A stretch of DNA of 64,000 bases from positions 62,001-126,000 of the forward strand of contig JAFFSR010000317.1 in NCBI GenBank assembly GCA_017163975.1, read 5' to 3'. Shown one piece after another: positions 9,656 through 20,056 of this stretch (positions within the stretch are counted from its first letter, which is position 1; every line of letters begins with the position of its first letter). The position numbers and the translations under genes were made by a program. Origin of the DNA: Anastatus disparis (Eukaryota > Arthropoda > Insecta > Hymenoptera > Eupelmidae). Under the pieces are notes generated by a model. The model saw only the letters and a list, made by a program, of their open reading frames with translations, ran no database searches and was not told where the DNA came from.

Positions 9656-10797
9656 TAAATAAATTATTGATTGAGCCCAAAAATTAAATAGAAAGTAAGA
9701 CTTGAAAAAAGGACTGAAAAAATAAAGCCCAAAAAATTAGGATAAAAATATAGCAACTATGAAAAAATAAGGCCCTAAAAATAAGGCACAAAATTATGAT
9801 ATCTTCGAATTATTGATGCTTCACTAACTTTTATAAAATAATTCTTTTCTGGTATCTTTTGTTCACGGTAGCAAACAATATAAAAAAGTTATTTGGCTCT
9901 AGATCAATTGAAAATTTTTTATCTTAGAAACATTCATAGAGAAGAAACATTTTTAGAAAAGAAAAAATTATTGGGCCCAAAAAATGTAGGGCACAAAAAA
10001 AGTATTAGTTCCAAAAAAATATAAGGCTTAAGAAAATATAATGCTCAAAAAATAAAAAGAAAAAAAATTATTGAGCCCAAAAAATGTCAGGCACAAAAAA
10101 AGTATAAGTTCCAAAAAAATATAAGGCTCAAAAAATATAAAAAAGAAAAATTGTTGGGCCCAAAAAAATAAAAGGCACAAAAAAATATAGGGCCCAAAAA
10201 ATATAGAAAAGGAAAAATTATTGGGCTCAAGAAAATATGAAGCCCAAAAAAATATTAGGCCCAAAAAAATATAATGCTCAAAAAATATAGAGACAAAAAA
10301 ATTACTGGGCCCAAAAAAATATATGGCCCACAAAAAAAGCCCAAGAAAATATAATGCTCAAAAATTATTGGGCCCAAAAAAATATAAAGCCCAAAAAAAT
10401 ATAAGGCTAAAAAAAATAAAATGCTCAAAAAATATAAAGAAAAAATTATTGGGCCCAAAAAAATATATGGCTCAAAAAATATAGAGAAGAAAAAATCATT
10501 CGGCCCAAAAAATATAAGGCCCAAAAAAGAATATAAGTCCAAAAAAAATAAGGCTCAAGAAAATATTGGGCCCAAAAAATATTAGGCCCAAAAAATGTAT
10601 AAGTCCAAAAAAAATATAAGGCTCAAGAAAATATAAGGCCCAAAAAAATATTAGGCCCATAAAAAAAAGACCCAAGAAAATATAATGCTCAAAAAATATA
10701 GAGAAGAAAAAATTATTGGGCCCAAAAAAATATATGGCTCAAAAAATATAGAGAAGAAAAAATTATTGGGTCCAAAAAATATAAGGCCCAAAAAAAA
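9656..10797. repeat. A-rich degenerate tandem array (GGGCCCAAAAAAATATA)
   Basis: About fifty variants of a short word, GGGCCCAAAAAAATATAAGG or GGCTCAAAAAATATA, with an occasional longer word GAGAAGAAAAAATTATT. The array is densest at 9960-10790. Part of it repeats as a unit of about 50 bp (CTCAAAAAATATAGAGAAGA + AAAAATTATTGGGCCC). On the minus strand it reads as Phe/Tyr/Ile-rich open frames, a result of composition. It ends at the start of the Penelope-like fragment. Confidence 0.8.
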
Positions 10798-11985
10798 TTG
10801 CTACTTTTATTAAAAAAAGATTATACACATTTGAAAAGAGTGGAGAACCGGAGAACCGGAGATCCGGAGATCCGGAGAAAAACGTGGTTTCACTTTAATA
10901 TAATACAGGATTTTATAGACAGAAGTTTGGTTCAGCCATGGGAAGTCGTACTAGTCTGGCGCTGGCCGATATCGTTATGCAAAATATTATAAATACTTGC
11001 TTAATTACATGTCCACACCCTATTATTTTTATGAAAATTTACGTGGATGATATTGCTGCTTGTGTCTCTACGAATAAAGTCAATTAGATTCTTAAGCATT
11101 TGAATAACATAGATAAATTTATAAAATTTACTATTGAGATTGCTGTTAATAATAGTATTAATTTTCTAGACGTTTCACTTTTTTGGGATGCATAAAGAAA
11201 AGTATCAACTAACTGGTACAGGAAACCTACTAATGCTGGGCTATATTTGAATTATTTTTCACATTCCCCCATGTCTCAGAAAATTGGTATTTCTTTTTTC
11301 ATTAGTTAACAGAGCCATAAGATTATCAAATATTAGTTTCCATAAGGAAAATCTTAATTATATTTCGTTGGTGCTACAGGCAAACAATTATCCAATTGCT
11401 CTTATCAATAAATACACTAAGATTAGGTTAAATAAGATTAATTCTTCAAACATTTCAATTAATAATGACTTTTACATAAAAAAAAATTTTATTAGATTAC
11501 CATATATAAAAAGTTCTGAATATTTTACTAAAAAACTGTTGAATGCTTTTAATTATAAAGTTATTTTTAAGTCTACCAACAAGCTTAGATTTTTTAACTG
11601 TCTAGGTAAAGACTCTATAGGAAAAATGTCAAAACTGAATTGCATTTATAAAATAAATTGCACTGGTTGTTCAAAGTGTTATATTGGAAAATCGGGCAGG
11701 ATTTAAAAAAAATGAATTTTAGAACATGCAAGTGATTGCAATAAAAAGAGAGATACTTCTGCTTTGTACACTCATATGATGAAGACTGGTCATAAGTTTG
11801 ATTTTGATTTTAAAAATATGTTAGTTTGAGATCCAGAAAATCTTTATTCGAAGAAATTAATTTCAGAAATGGTTTTTATTACGAAGTTTAAAAATAATGT
11901 TACTAAGGAATTCGACACGCAAAATTCAAGTTCTGTTTTTAAACCTTATATTGACGAATATTTGAAATAAAACCAGTTCTCGTCG
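10798..11985 (+). pseudogene. Penelope-like retroelement, RT palm to GIY-YIG endonuclease
   Basis: From 10926 the frame reads FGSAMGSRTSLALADIVMQ, the RT motif 4 region of Penelope-like elements, then YVDDIA near 11040 (catalytic aspartates). Next come NFLDVSLFW and WYRKPTNAGLYLNYFSHSP, typical of this group. The frame 11284-11706 has LVNRAIRLSN and a C-terminal INCTGCSKCYIGKSGRI, the start of a GIY-YIG endonuclease; after the stop at 11704 the rest follows as EHASDCN and THMMKTGHKFDFD. Several stops and one or two frameshifts break it, and the N-terminal RT is missing. A small 8-bp repeat (GGAGAACC/GGAGATCC, 10842-10880) lies at its start. Confidence 0.85.
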
Positions 11986-12125
11986 TTTGAGTCTTACCAT
12001 TAGTTATATTATATTTTTAAATTTTAATTTTAATCATACAAGAAAGCTATTGTTGTTGTCGTGGAGCAAGGTCTCGATGTTTGAATGTAAAGATTCTAAA
12101 TTCAGTATTGACTTGTGTGCTGTAC

Positions 12126-12400
12126 CGACACATTTATTTATTTTTATTTATTTATTCAAATCCAGAGTTACATAGAACATTTACAAACAATCTCAAGTAC
12201 AATTATTAAACACAATAAATGACCAGAAACGCCGCGAATCCTGCAGAGGAAAATAATATTTCCTGTTCGCAGATCTGGTTTACAAAAGAAACAAAGAATA
12301 TAATATAATAATATTATAAAAATAATAATGCCGGTTAGATTATCGTATGTACCAACACACAAAAAAATCTTCCAGCCACACATCACTCATCACTCACTCA
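12126..12400 (-). mobile_element. Possible LINE 3' UTR with (TTTA)n tail
   Basis: TTTATTTATTTTTATTTATT at 12128-12157 followed by sequence with a different character (GACCAGAAACGCCGCGAATC at 12221) has the form of a LINE 3' end in minus orientation, like the (GATA)n-tailed copy at 8951. There is no coding part, so this is only a suggestion from structure. Confidence 0.3.
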
Positions 12401-13680
12401 TTCATACAATACCTATCATACACTAATTTGTTTTTTTTTCTCTTCTATTTGGCTTTCTGCACCCTAGTGATAGACATATGTGACCTGAGTCGAAGGTGAG
12501 GGTCGTAACGAGTTTCGTAAAAAAGCCTTCCCATACTAGTTGCGTAGTGTATTTTTCGCCATGAGAGCCAAAAAAGAGCAACGAAGTGGCGATTTTAGGC
12601 TTAGAATGGCGAAAATATTTTTATTCTCATACCCTGGCTAAAAACACGTCATTAATGGTCGAACGCAAGCAGTAAAAATTTATGCTTTCAGGCCGGCACG
12701 CTCCGACTTATTTTTCTGTTCTCGAGTCTCTTTTGTGCGTTTTAAGAGTGCGGAGTATACGCTTATCCTTTTCTTTTCACCGGTTGTAAGCGTCAACTCT
12801 CTCTCTTTTTTCATGTATATCGTAGCCTATTCTTTTCAATTCATCGGCTACGGCATTAGCTCTCTCTCTCTCTCTCTTTCTTTTATATGTATTATATTCT
12901 ATCCTGTTTTATTCATCGGTTACAAACATCAACTCTCTCATATATATCATAGAAAAGTTTGTAAATAATTCTTTTTGTTATAAAAGGTTAGAATGTGAGA
13001 TGCGATTGATTGTGTAATTTAATTTTTTATTTTTATAATCTATAGTGTGTTATAAGAGTATAATAAAAGGGTATTATAATGATATATTTATGGTTTATTT
13101 AATGAGTTATCATCAGTAAGAGAGTAGCAGACAAAGAGGAAACATATTCGGCTAAGAGTAGATGATTTTTCGCGCTGGTTTTTCATTAATGATGAATTAT
13201 CAATAAGTCTAAGTTGTACGTGTTTTTAGCCCGATATGAGAAAAAATCGTATATGCCGAAAAATCGTAATATTGGAATAAAAGCGTGACACTGTAGGCCG
13301 GCATTTTAGCTCTCTCAGTTTCGCCTTGAGAACTAAATCCATGCCGGCCTAGAATGCCGCATTTTTACCCCACGTGACATAATATACTATTATATTACCT
13401 GCAAGAAATAAAATGTTAGCTCTCGAATATTCGCCTTTGTGACTCGAAGGATTACAGTGAAGTTGACAGTGATAATTTTAACAAAGTAAAATCCGTTATC
13501 AAAGTCCTCACAATCGTCTTGCACAAAAGACTCAAGAGTATCTTTTTTCGTACTCTTCTAATACATCAGCTTTTGTCCAAATGCTTCTCAGGGCTGCGCA
13601 CGATGTATTCACAAAATTCATCACGCGTTAGATAGCTTTAAAGAAGCTTTCTGATTAGTCAATACAGCTTATCTATAAAT
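12401..13680. other. Non-coding spacer with weak inverted segments
   Basis: No gene is supported. GGCTAAAAACACGT at 12652 and its complement ACGTGTTTTTAGCC near 13215 lie in inverted order. A TAGGCCGGCAT ... ATGCCGGCCTA pair lies at 13294-13349. A decayed foldback element is possible, but its ends cannot be set. A minisatellite is listed separately. Confidence 0.4.
12770..12945. repeat. Three diverged units of about 75 bp with CT-rich blocks
   Basis: The phrase CA[C/T]CGG[T/C]T[G/A]... followed by TCTCTCTC occurs three times (about 12778, 12841 and 12914), separated by AT-rich text containing TATTCT or ATTCTAT. The middle copy holds a (CT)n run at 12860-12880. Confidence 0.55.
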
Positions 13681-13839
13681 GAACCTCCAGTATGTGCAGT
13701 ATATTTTTGGATACAGAAATATACTGAGAATTACTGGTGCGCAACTTCGAGAAGCATGTGGAACACAGCCTTTTGTATGCGGCCTTAATTTCGTGAGCAG
13801 GACAATGAAAAGTCTGTGCACGCATTCGTACGATGTAAT

Positions 13840-13845
<6 letters not shown>

Positions 13846-13929
<84 letters not shown>
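13846..13929. repeat. (AT)n microsatellite
   Basis: About 84 bp of perfect AT dinucleotides. Followed by CCTAAAGGGGTACCCCCTGC, which resembles the terminus of the TIR element at 37261 (AAGGGTACCCCCTG). (AT)n tracts are frequent transposon targets. Confidence 0.95.
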
Positions 13930-13931
<2 letters not shown>

Positions 13932-14309
13932 TAAAGGGGTACCCCCTGCTTGCTCCGCTCGCCAACCTCCAAAATTTAATTTAATTCACGTCAAGAAAGA
14001 TTTATTCATAGGTAGATGTAAGGGCTCCACGAACAGTAAATAATATATAAATAAATAAGAGTTTACAGGCTATACTGTTCAATTAATTTTATTGTTCCAA
14101 TTAAACAATGTTTCTACCTTACAAATGAAGGTCCTTTTCAAGCTCTAAAAACAAACAACAAAAAAGAATCCTTATTACAAAAATCTATAAAGAATACATT
14201 ACAAAGCATATACAATCATATGTAAATTTAACAACCAAATCATAAATTCATACATAATTCTCACAAAGAATCGTAATTAATAATATATAATCAATAAGAA
14301 ACGTAATAA
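13930..14309. other. Spacer, nothing recognised
   Basis: Begins with GGGGTACCCCCTGCTTGCTC, a possible fragment of the element family found at 37261-38349, then AT-rich sequence without coding or repeat signals up to the foldback MITE. Confidence 0.4.
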
Positions 14310-14620
14310 TAATATAAAACAACAACCATACAGTCGTAGTCAAAAGAACATATGATTATCTCTCAAATACATAGTCGAAGCAAGCCCAAAAAACGTATAA
14401 TACATATAGATGGGTGTGGCGAATAACAAGAATTTTTATATACGTTTCACCATCTATATAGTTTATGTGTTCAGGTATATATCGGCTATGTATTGAGAAA
14501 ATTTTATTCGCCACACCCATCTATATGTGTTATATGTTTTTTGGGCTTGCTTCGACTACGTATTTGAGAGATAATCATATGTTCTTTTGACTACGACTGT
14601 ATGGTTGTTGTTTTATATTA
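14310..14620. mobile_element. Foldback MITE (TAATATAAAACAACAACCATAC ends)
   Basis: An almost complete palindrome. The left arm TATAAAACAACAACCATAC, then GGTGTGGCGAATA, is matched by the right arm TATTCGCCACACC, then GTATGGTTGTTGTTTTATA. The centre is near 14450-14470. Its right end directly touches the CACAGG terminus of the DNA transposon at 14621, so one inserted at the edge of the other. Confidence 0.85.
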
Positions 14621-17343
14621 CACAGGCCCACAAAAAAAACAAAAGTGTCTGTGTTATTGACCAGACCTATATATTTTGATGTATTTTTCGATGCTGAATC
14701 CGAATTTGCAATAAAAAAGTAGGGTTCAGCTACCTTTTTATGGGGTTTTGCTCGAAAAACCTCATTTTTTACGGTTTTTTCATAGTTTTTTTTAAATAAA
14801 AAAAAAATAAAGAAAAATTTTATTTTTTTGACTTCAGAATTGAATTTTACGGGAAAAAATACATCGAAAACCATGTTTTAAATTTTTTTTTAAAGAAATT
14901 TCAACCCACCATACGGTGATGAAAAGGCAGAAAATCGCGAAAAGTGAAAATTTGCTTCAAATTTGATTAAAATGACATTAAAATCAAGTTTTACGATTTT
15001 AAACCGATTTATAAACATTGAAAAAACTTTACTCATCTGAAGAGAGCTTTTCTTCACTTTCTTTGGATTTGCTTAGATCTTCGGATGATGTGTTATCGCT
15101 TGGTTCAGTTTCTTTCACATTGATCTGATTTGTCGAATGATCGTCCACATGCAGAGAATTTAAACCTGCTGTAAAACTATCTCGTGATTCTTCATTTTCT
15201 AAACCTTCTATAAGGATATTTTCTGAAAACTCCGACGAAAGTGAAGAAAATCTCTCTTCAGATGATGATGAAGAATATGTACCTAAAGGTGTGGAGAAAT
15301 CTGTGAAAAAATATGATCAAAAGAGTCTGAATGATTTATTTAGAAAGGCTGGTCTATCTAAAGAGCAATCTGAATTGATGGCTTCAGACTTTACAAAGCG
15401 AAATATGCTGACAAAGGGAACTAAAGTAAGTGAATATTGTGACCGAGAGAAAACCTTTCGAAAATATTTTAAAGAAGATTTAGGGCTAGTTTACTGCATT
15501 CACGTAAAAGGACTTATTGACGAATTAAAACCAGGTACATACAAACCTGAGGATTGGCGCCTGTTCATTGATTCGTCTAAGCGGAGCCTTAAAGCAGTCC
15601 TTCTTCATAACACAAATAAGTACGCTCCTATACCATTAACGCATTCAACTGTGCTTAAAGAAGAGTATTCAAATATTGAATTGGTTTTGTCAAAAATAAA
15701 ATACGAGGAACATAAAAGGCTAATATGTGGAGACTTAAAAATTTTATCTATGATACTAGGACAACAATCTGGATTTACAAAATATCCTTGTTATTTGTGT
15801 ATGTTTGATAGTAGAGATAGGGAAAACTACTACAAAAATAAAATTTGGCCACTAAGAGAGTCATTTGAACCTGGAAAACAAAATATTGTAAAAGAGCCAC
15901 TAGTGGATTCATCCAAAATTTTGATACCACTTCTTCACATAAAGCTTGGTTTAATGAAACAATTTGTCAAGGCATCAGATCAAGATGGGGAATGCTACGA
16001 ATATTTGAGCCAAGTATTTCACCACAAAACAGATGGTAAACTAAGCGCAGGTATTTTTGATGGACCTGAAATTCGTACTCTATTTAGAGATGAAAACTTT
16101 GAAAGAACTATGAAAGATGATGAGAAAGCAGCATGGTCTAGTTTTAAAGATGTATCAATAAAATTTTTGGGTAACACTAAAGACGTAAATTACAAAACTA
16201 TTGTAAAAAAAATGATACGCAACTTTGAAAAACTGAACTGAAAAAGCCCAATGAACTTGAAGCTTCATTTCCTTGATTCACATATTGATCAATTTCCTGA
16301 GAACAGCGGGGACTTTAGTGAAGAGCAAGGAGAAAGGTTTCACCAAGACTTGAAGGAATTTGAACGCAGATTTCAAGGACGATGGGGTATAAATATGTTG
16401 GCAGATTACTGCTGGATGATGAAGAGAGAAACATCTTCAAAAAGAGGTCAAAAGCGTGTCAGAAATCCTTTACGCCGGTCATTTGACGAGAAACGTGTGC
16501 GTAAGCGTAAAACACTTTAAAACTTTATTTGAAATATTTTTTTGGAAGACAAAAATAAAAATAGATATCGCCTATATCTAGTATCCAACATCTCACTATC
16601 GAAGTTGTGAAGTATTAGCGAAAATTCTACAAACTCAATTGATTAACCCATTAAAACTCTAAGGCACTTCTTAAAAGAAGCTAAAAATATTATAATGGAG
16701 TTCATGAATATCGCTATACATAAGTTCTAGGTCTTATTTTATGATCAAGAGTCAAAAAAGGTTCTAGTTTTGTGATTTATGTAGTGCAAAACCTCCAGAA
16801 CAGTATCCAAAACATCGATTATTTTTCAAAAATATCAATTTATCACGTTTATTGTCCACTTACGCCGACTAGGAGTTGTTTTTTGAAAAAAATAACTTAA
16901 AATTCGTGATCAGCGACCTTAAAAACCACCAGTAAAGTATTTTCAATGTTTATTAATCGGTTTAAAATCGTAAAACTTGATTTTAATATCATTTTAATCA
17001 AATTTGAAGCAAATTTTCACTTTTCGCGATTTTCTGCTTTTTTATCGCCGTATGGTGGGTTGAAATTTCTGTAAAAAAAAATTTAGAATATGGTTTTCGA
17101 TGTATTATTTCCCGTAAAATTCGATTCTAAAGTTAAAAAAATAAAATTTTTCTTTATTTTTTTTTATTTAAAAAAAAACTATGAAAAAACCGTAAAAAAT
17201 GAGGTTTTTCGTGCAAAACCCCATAAAAAAGTAGCTGAACCCTACTTTTTTATTGCAAATTCGGATTCAGCGTCGAAAAATACATCAGACTATATAGGTC
17301 TGGTCAATTGCACAGACACTTTTGTTTTTTTTGTGGGCCTGTG
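14621..17343 (+). mobile_element. DNA transposon with about 430-bp TIRs and transposase
   Basis: The terminal inverted repeats start CACAGGCCCACAAAAAAAAC and end GGGCCTGTG. Inverse pairs continue through ATTGCAAATTCGGATTCAGC up to TTTACGATTTTAAACCGAT (left TIR about 14621-15045, right about 16925-17343). TA is present on both sides (14619-14620 and 17344-17345), a possible 2-bp target duplication. The inside carries one transposase frame on the + strand. The left and right TIRs are still very similar, and the transposase has only one stop, so this is one of the younger insertions. It lies inside or at the edge of the left LTR of the large retrotransposon. The superfamily is not certain. Confidence 0.85.
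15195..16520 (+). pseudogene. Transposase of unclassified family common in insects and cnidarians
   Basis: Open from about 15195 (acidic start: ENSDESEENLSSDDDEEY), with one stop, TGA at 16239-16241, and then in the same frame to 16520. The conserved landmarks are: SKEQSELMASDF; WRLFIDSSKRSLKAVLLHN (an acidic residue typical of an RNase H-like core); ICGDLKILSMILGQQ; GFTKYPCYLCMFDSRDR (a metal-binding C-x2-C); LHIKLGLMKQFVKA; EEQGERFHQDLKEF (candidate catalytic Glu); GRWGINMLADYCW. I know this arrangement from transposon proteins annotated only as uncharacterised in many invertebrates. D, D and E are inferred as the catalytic triad. The C-terminus is basic (KRGQKRVRNPLRR). Apart from the one stop it seems full length, about 440 residues. 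Confidence 0.75.
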
Positions 17344-17346
17344 TAA

Positions 17347-18139
17347 TTTATCAATTGGATAATCTGTTGGTAAATGAGTTTTTATCAAATGCTTTCTTTA
17401 TACTTCTTGTTTTTTAATGAAACAATATAATATAATATAAATAAACAATATAATTTAACGATACATATTATCTTTTTACTTATAAACTCGTTAAGGGGAA
17501 TCCTCATACCGACATAGAGTTCTACCTTATCTACATTTAAATTATGAATTTTAATAAAAATCTAACTATTCATGACTGAAATTCGTAGGAGAGACACATT
17601 TTTAACATGCCAAAGAATTTATTGCAACGTTAAAAGACAATATAAGGGTAAAAATAAAGGCGAAAACTGCTTAATACGATTAAATTTTCAATGTAGTTAT
17701 GAATAATCGTATTATGCAGTTCTTGTCATTTTCACTTTTATTCTGTCTTTTAACGTTGCAATAAATTCTTTAGAATATTAAGAATGTGCCTCTTCTATAA
17801 ATTTGAGTCAAAAATAGTTAAATTTTTATTAAAATGCATAATTCAAATGTAGATAAGGCAGATCTCTGTGCCGGTATGAGGACACCCCTTAATCTCAAAA
17901 AAGATTGTTTATATTCGTTTTTATGAAAATGATTTATATTTATAATGTCTACAAATCAATATTTAAATACATATGTATTAGTTTTGTATTAATGTCCTAA
18001 TTACTATGTTAGTAATTTATATCTTAAAATTAGTTTATTTTAATTTTCGTGTTACTTTGAATACATCTTGCTAGAATCATATTGAATTATTTTAATAATA
18101 GATAAATAAAACTTAATGAAAAAATCAGAGTTCGTAACA
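17347..18139 (-). repeat. 3' LTR of the retrotransposon (interrupted)
   Basis: Two segments match the right-hand LTR in order and orientation. The first is ATAATCTGTTGGTAAATGAG and onward (17358-17450, compare 35794-35880). The second ends ACTTAATGAAAAAATCAGAG + TTCGTAACA (about 18080-18139, compare 36831-36888). The minus-strand start TGTTACGAAC is preceded by a purine tract, as expected for a 3' LTR. A MITE (17495-17888) lies inside, and the transposon at 14621-17343 cuts the far end, so the full LTR length is unknown. Confidence 0.7.
17495..17888. mobile_element. Foldback MITE, TTAA target duplication, in the LTR
   Basis: The ends GGGGAATCCTCATACCGACA and TGCCGGTATGAGGACACCCC are inverted, and the similarity continues inward (TTATTGCAACGTTAAAAGAC and its complement). 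TTAA is present at 17491-17494 and 17889-17892. Length 394 bp, no coding capacity. It is the third TTAA-flanked MITE in the window with both ends visible. Confidence 0.88.
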
Positions 18140-18170
18140 CCCCTTAGTTAAGCCTAAAAGTTCATGTTTT

Positions 18171-18668
18171 TTAATTAAATGAAGTTTTAGCATTAAATAT
18201 ATCATCATTTTCAGCAATATATTTTTCTAATTCAGGGTTTGTGGGAGCACTGGCTGATACTTTACCAGGTGCATCTATGATTGGATATAATTTTTGTGCT
18301 TCATTCTTTGTTATGTGTGAATTTTTAGGTAGTTGTTGATTTGTTTCTGCTGGTTGATTATTTCTTTCAACTTCTTCAATATTTGTTCTAGGCTCCTTAT
18401 CTTTTTTTTAATATGGCCGTTTCCCAAATGTATCAAAACATTTACTACAGTACTATAAAAAGCAGCTAATAATCGGATGCTGAAACCGTATAGATTATAT
18501 AAAGTGTATCCATGTATTAATGTATTTATGAAATATTTTAATGCTCCTAATATGAATAGTAAGGTCATTACACCTGCACTAAATGATCCGAATATAATGA
18601 ATTTATTCCAAATTTTAGCAGCAGTTTTCTCTGTAAATTTCTCTAGTACTTTTTCATCAAAAAGATTA
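18171..18668 (-). pseudogene. Env (chuvirus-like glycoprotein), C-terminal part with membrane anchor
   Basis: The minus-strand frame 18668-18311 contains a hydrophobic segment (FGSFSAGVMTLLFILGALKY) that would serve as the membrane anchor, followed by a basic, Gln/Lys-rich cytoplasmic tail. Frameshifts near 18400 and 18310 lead to the end of the tail at about 18171. The purine tract and LTR follow at once, so this is the last gene of the element. The upstream part of the same gene lies on the other side of the TA-flanked element (18671-19623); the frames on both sides agree once that insertion is discounted. Confidence 0.7.
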
Positions 18669-18670
18669 TA

Positions 18671-19623
18671 CAGGGTGTCCGATTTTAAAGAAACCACCGA
18701 GATATTTTTGACAGCTGGTGTTGTACAAAAAAATTGTTCATACAGAAGTTATTCGGGACAATAGGGGCTATCTTTCCACGAAATCAGTTTTGACCTTGAG
18801 ATTTATTTTCAAGGTTATTTGAAAGTCAAAGTGATTTTTTGAATTGGAACCCCCATTTTTGATCCCGGATTCGGAAAGAGCAAGAAATCCTACGTTCAGA
18901 TAACGTATTATGTGTGGGGTGCGGTTGACCCCTCCAAGGTCATGTAGGGGTCAAATTTATTATTTTCTTCATCTATGCACACGAATGATCAATCCCTTGC
19001 CTTCATTGGCTGAATAGCCATCGTCTTGCCTTGATTGGCTGGGCTTTCTCACCTTGCCTTAATTGGTTCGTTAATCAATACCTTGACTCCCTTTTTGCCT
19101 AGATTGGTTAGATTGATTCACGTACCTAATTGTGGTATGAACACACGTAATGAGCAAATGTTTAGATAAACGGACTTTCATTTATTTGGGTTATTGGGTT
19201 TTGGTTATTTGGGTTATTGGGTTATCTGGGTTATCTGGTTATTGGGATTTTGGGTCATTGGGTTATTTTTATTATTATTATTATTATTAACCTCACCCTT
19301 GCCCGATCATTCTTATGCATAGACGAAGAAAATAATAAATTTGACCCTTACATGACCTTGGAGGGGTCAACCGCACCCCACACATAATACCTTATCTGAA
19401 TGTAGAATTTCTTGCTCTTTCTGAATCCAAAATAAAAAATGGGTGTACCAATTCAAAAAATGACTTTGACTTTCAAATGACCTTGAAAATAAATCTCAAG
19501 GTCAAAACTGATTTCATAGAAAGATAGCCCCCATTGTCCCGAATAACTTTCGTCTGAACAATTTTTTATGAAACGCTAACTGTCGAATATATCTCGGTGG
19601 TTTCTTTAAAATGGGATAACCTG
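18671..19623. mobile_element. Non-autonomous TIR element (CAGGGTGTCC ends), TA target
   Basis: Terminal inverted repeats of about 330 bp. CAGGGTGTCCGATTTTAAAG at the left is matched by TTAAAATGGGATAACCTG at the right, and GGGTGCGGTTGACCCCTCCA has its complement near 19350. TA lies on both sides (18669-18670 and 19624-19625), as in Tc1/mariner elements. The middle (19010-19300) holds TTGCCTTGATTGG repeats and a GGGTTATTGGGTTATCTGG minisatellite (19194-19262). It splits env without shifting the frame. Confidence 0.88.
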
Positions 19624-19625
19624 TA

Positions 19626-20056
19626 TAAGTGAAGATCATCAATTGCGATGTCTACTCCTGCTGCGCCTCTTGATATTGAATTCAATACAGCTGGTTTTTC
19701 TGCTGGAAAAAGAACTGCATTTCTTAGTTTTTCTAAGTCTTCTTGGCTGCATATTAATTTTCCTGGATCTATGTATGTCCATGTTGGCTTGTTTAATGGT
19801 TGTAGTATTTGTGGTGGCTCTGTTATTGAAATATTCGGAGTGAATTTGTAACATTTACTTTCTATATAAAAAATTTTTGATAGGACAACATTAAAATCTC
19901 TCCTGTTTCCTCTTCTTTTAAGTATCAAACTTTTTGGTGTTAAAAAGAAAGATTGATTGTTGTACAGAACTGGCATTTTTACATAGCAATGTTTTTTCTC
20001 CTCTCACTTAGATGTTTACAGCTTTACATTGAGTTATATGTGATACTTCACCTGCT
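19626..20056 (-). pseudogene. Env (chuvirus-like glycoprotein), middle part
   Basis: The minus-strand frame 19976-19626 holds LYNNQSFFLTPKSLILKRRG, TWTYIDPGKLICSQEDLEKL and FPAEKPAVLNSISRG, in the order known from the C-terminal half of the ectodomain of chuvirus glycoproteins and their relatives in insect genomes. The segment up to 20056 continues the gene with a frameshift or stop near 19980. It is bounded by two insertions: the TA-flanked element downstream and the Chapaev-like transposon upstream. Confidence 0.75.

Noticed and set aside
10028..10542. Phe/Tyr/Ile-rich minus-strand frames
   Set aside because: Translation of the A-rich GGCCC array.
12401..13680. Complete foldback transposon
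   Set aside because: Only short inverted pieces match and the ends cannot be defined; left as spacer.
13669..14043. Frames through the (AT)n tract on both strands
   Set aside because: Tyr-Ile dipeptide runs of a microsatellite; no protein signal outside it.
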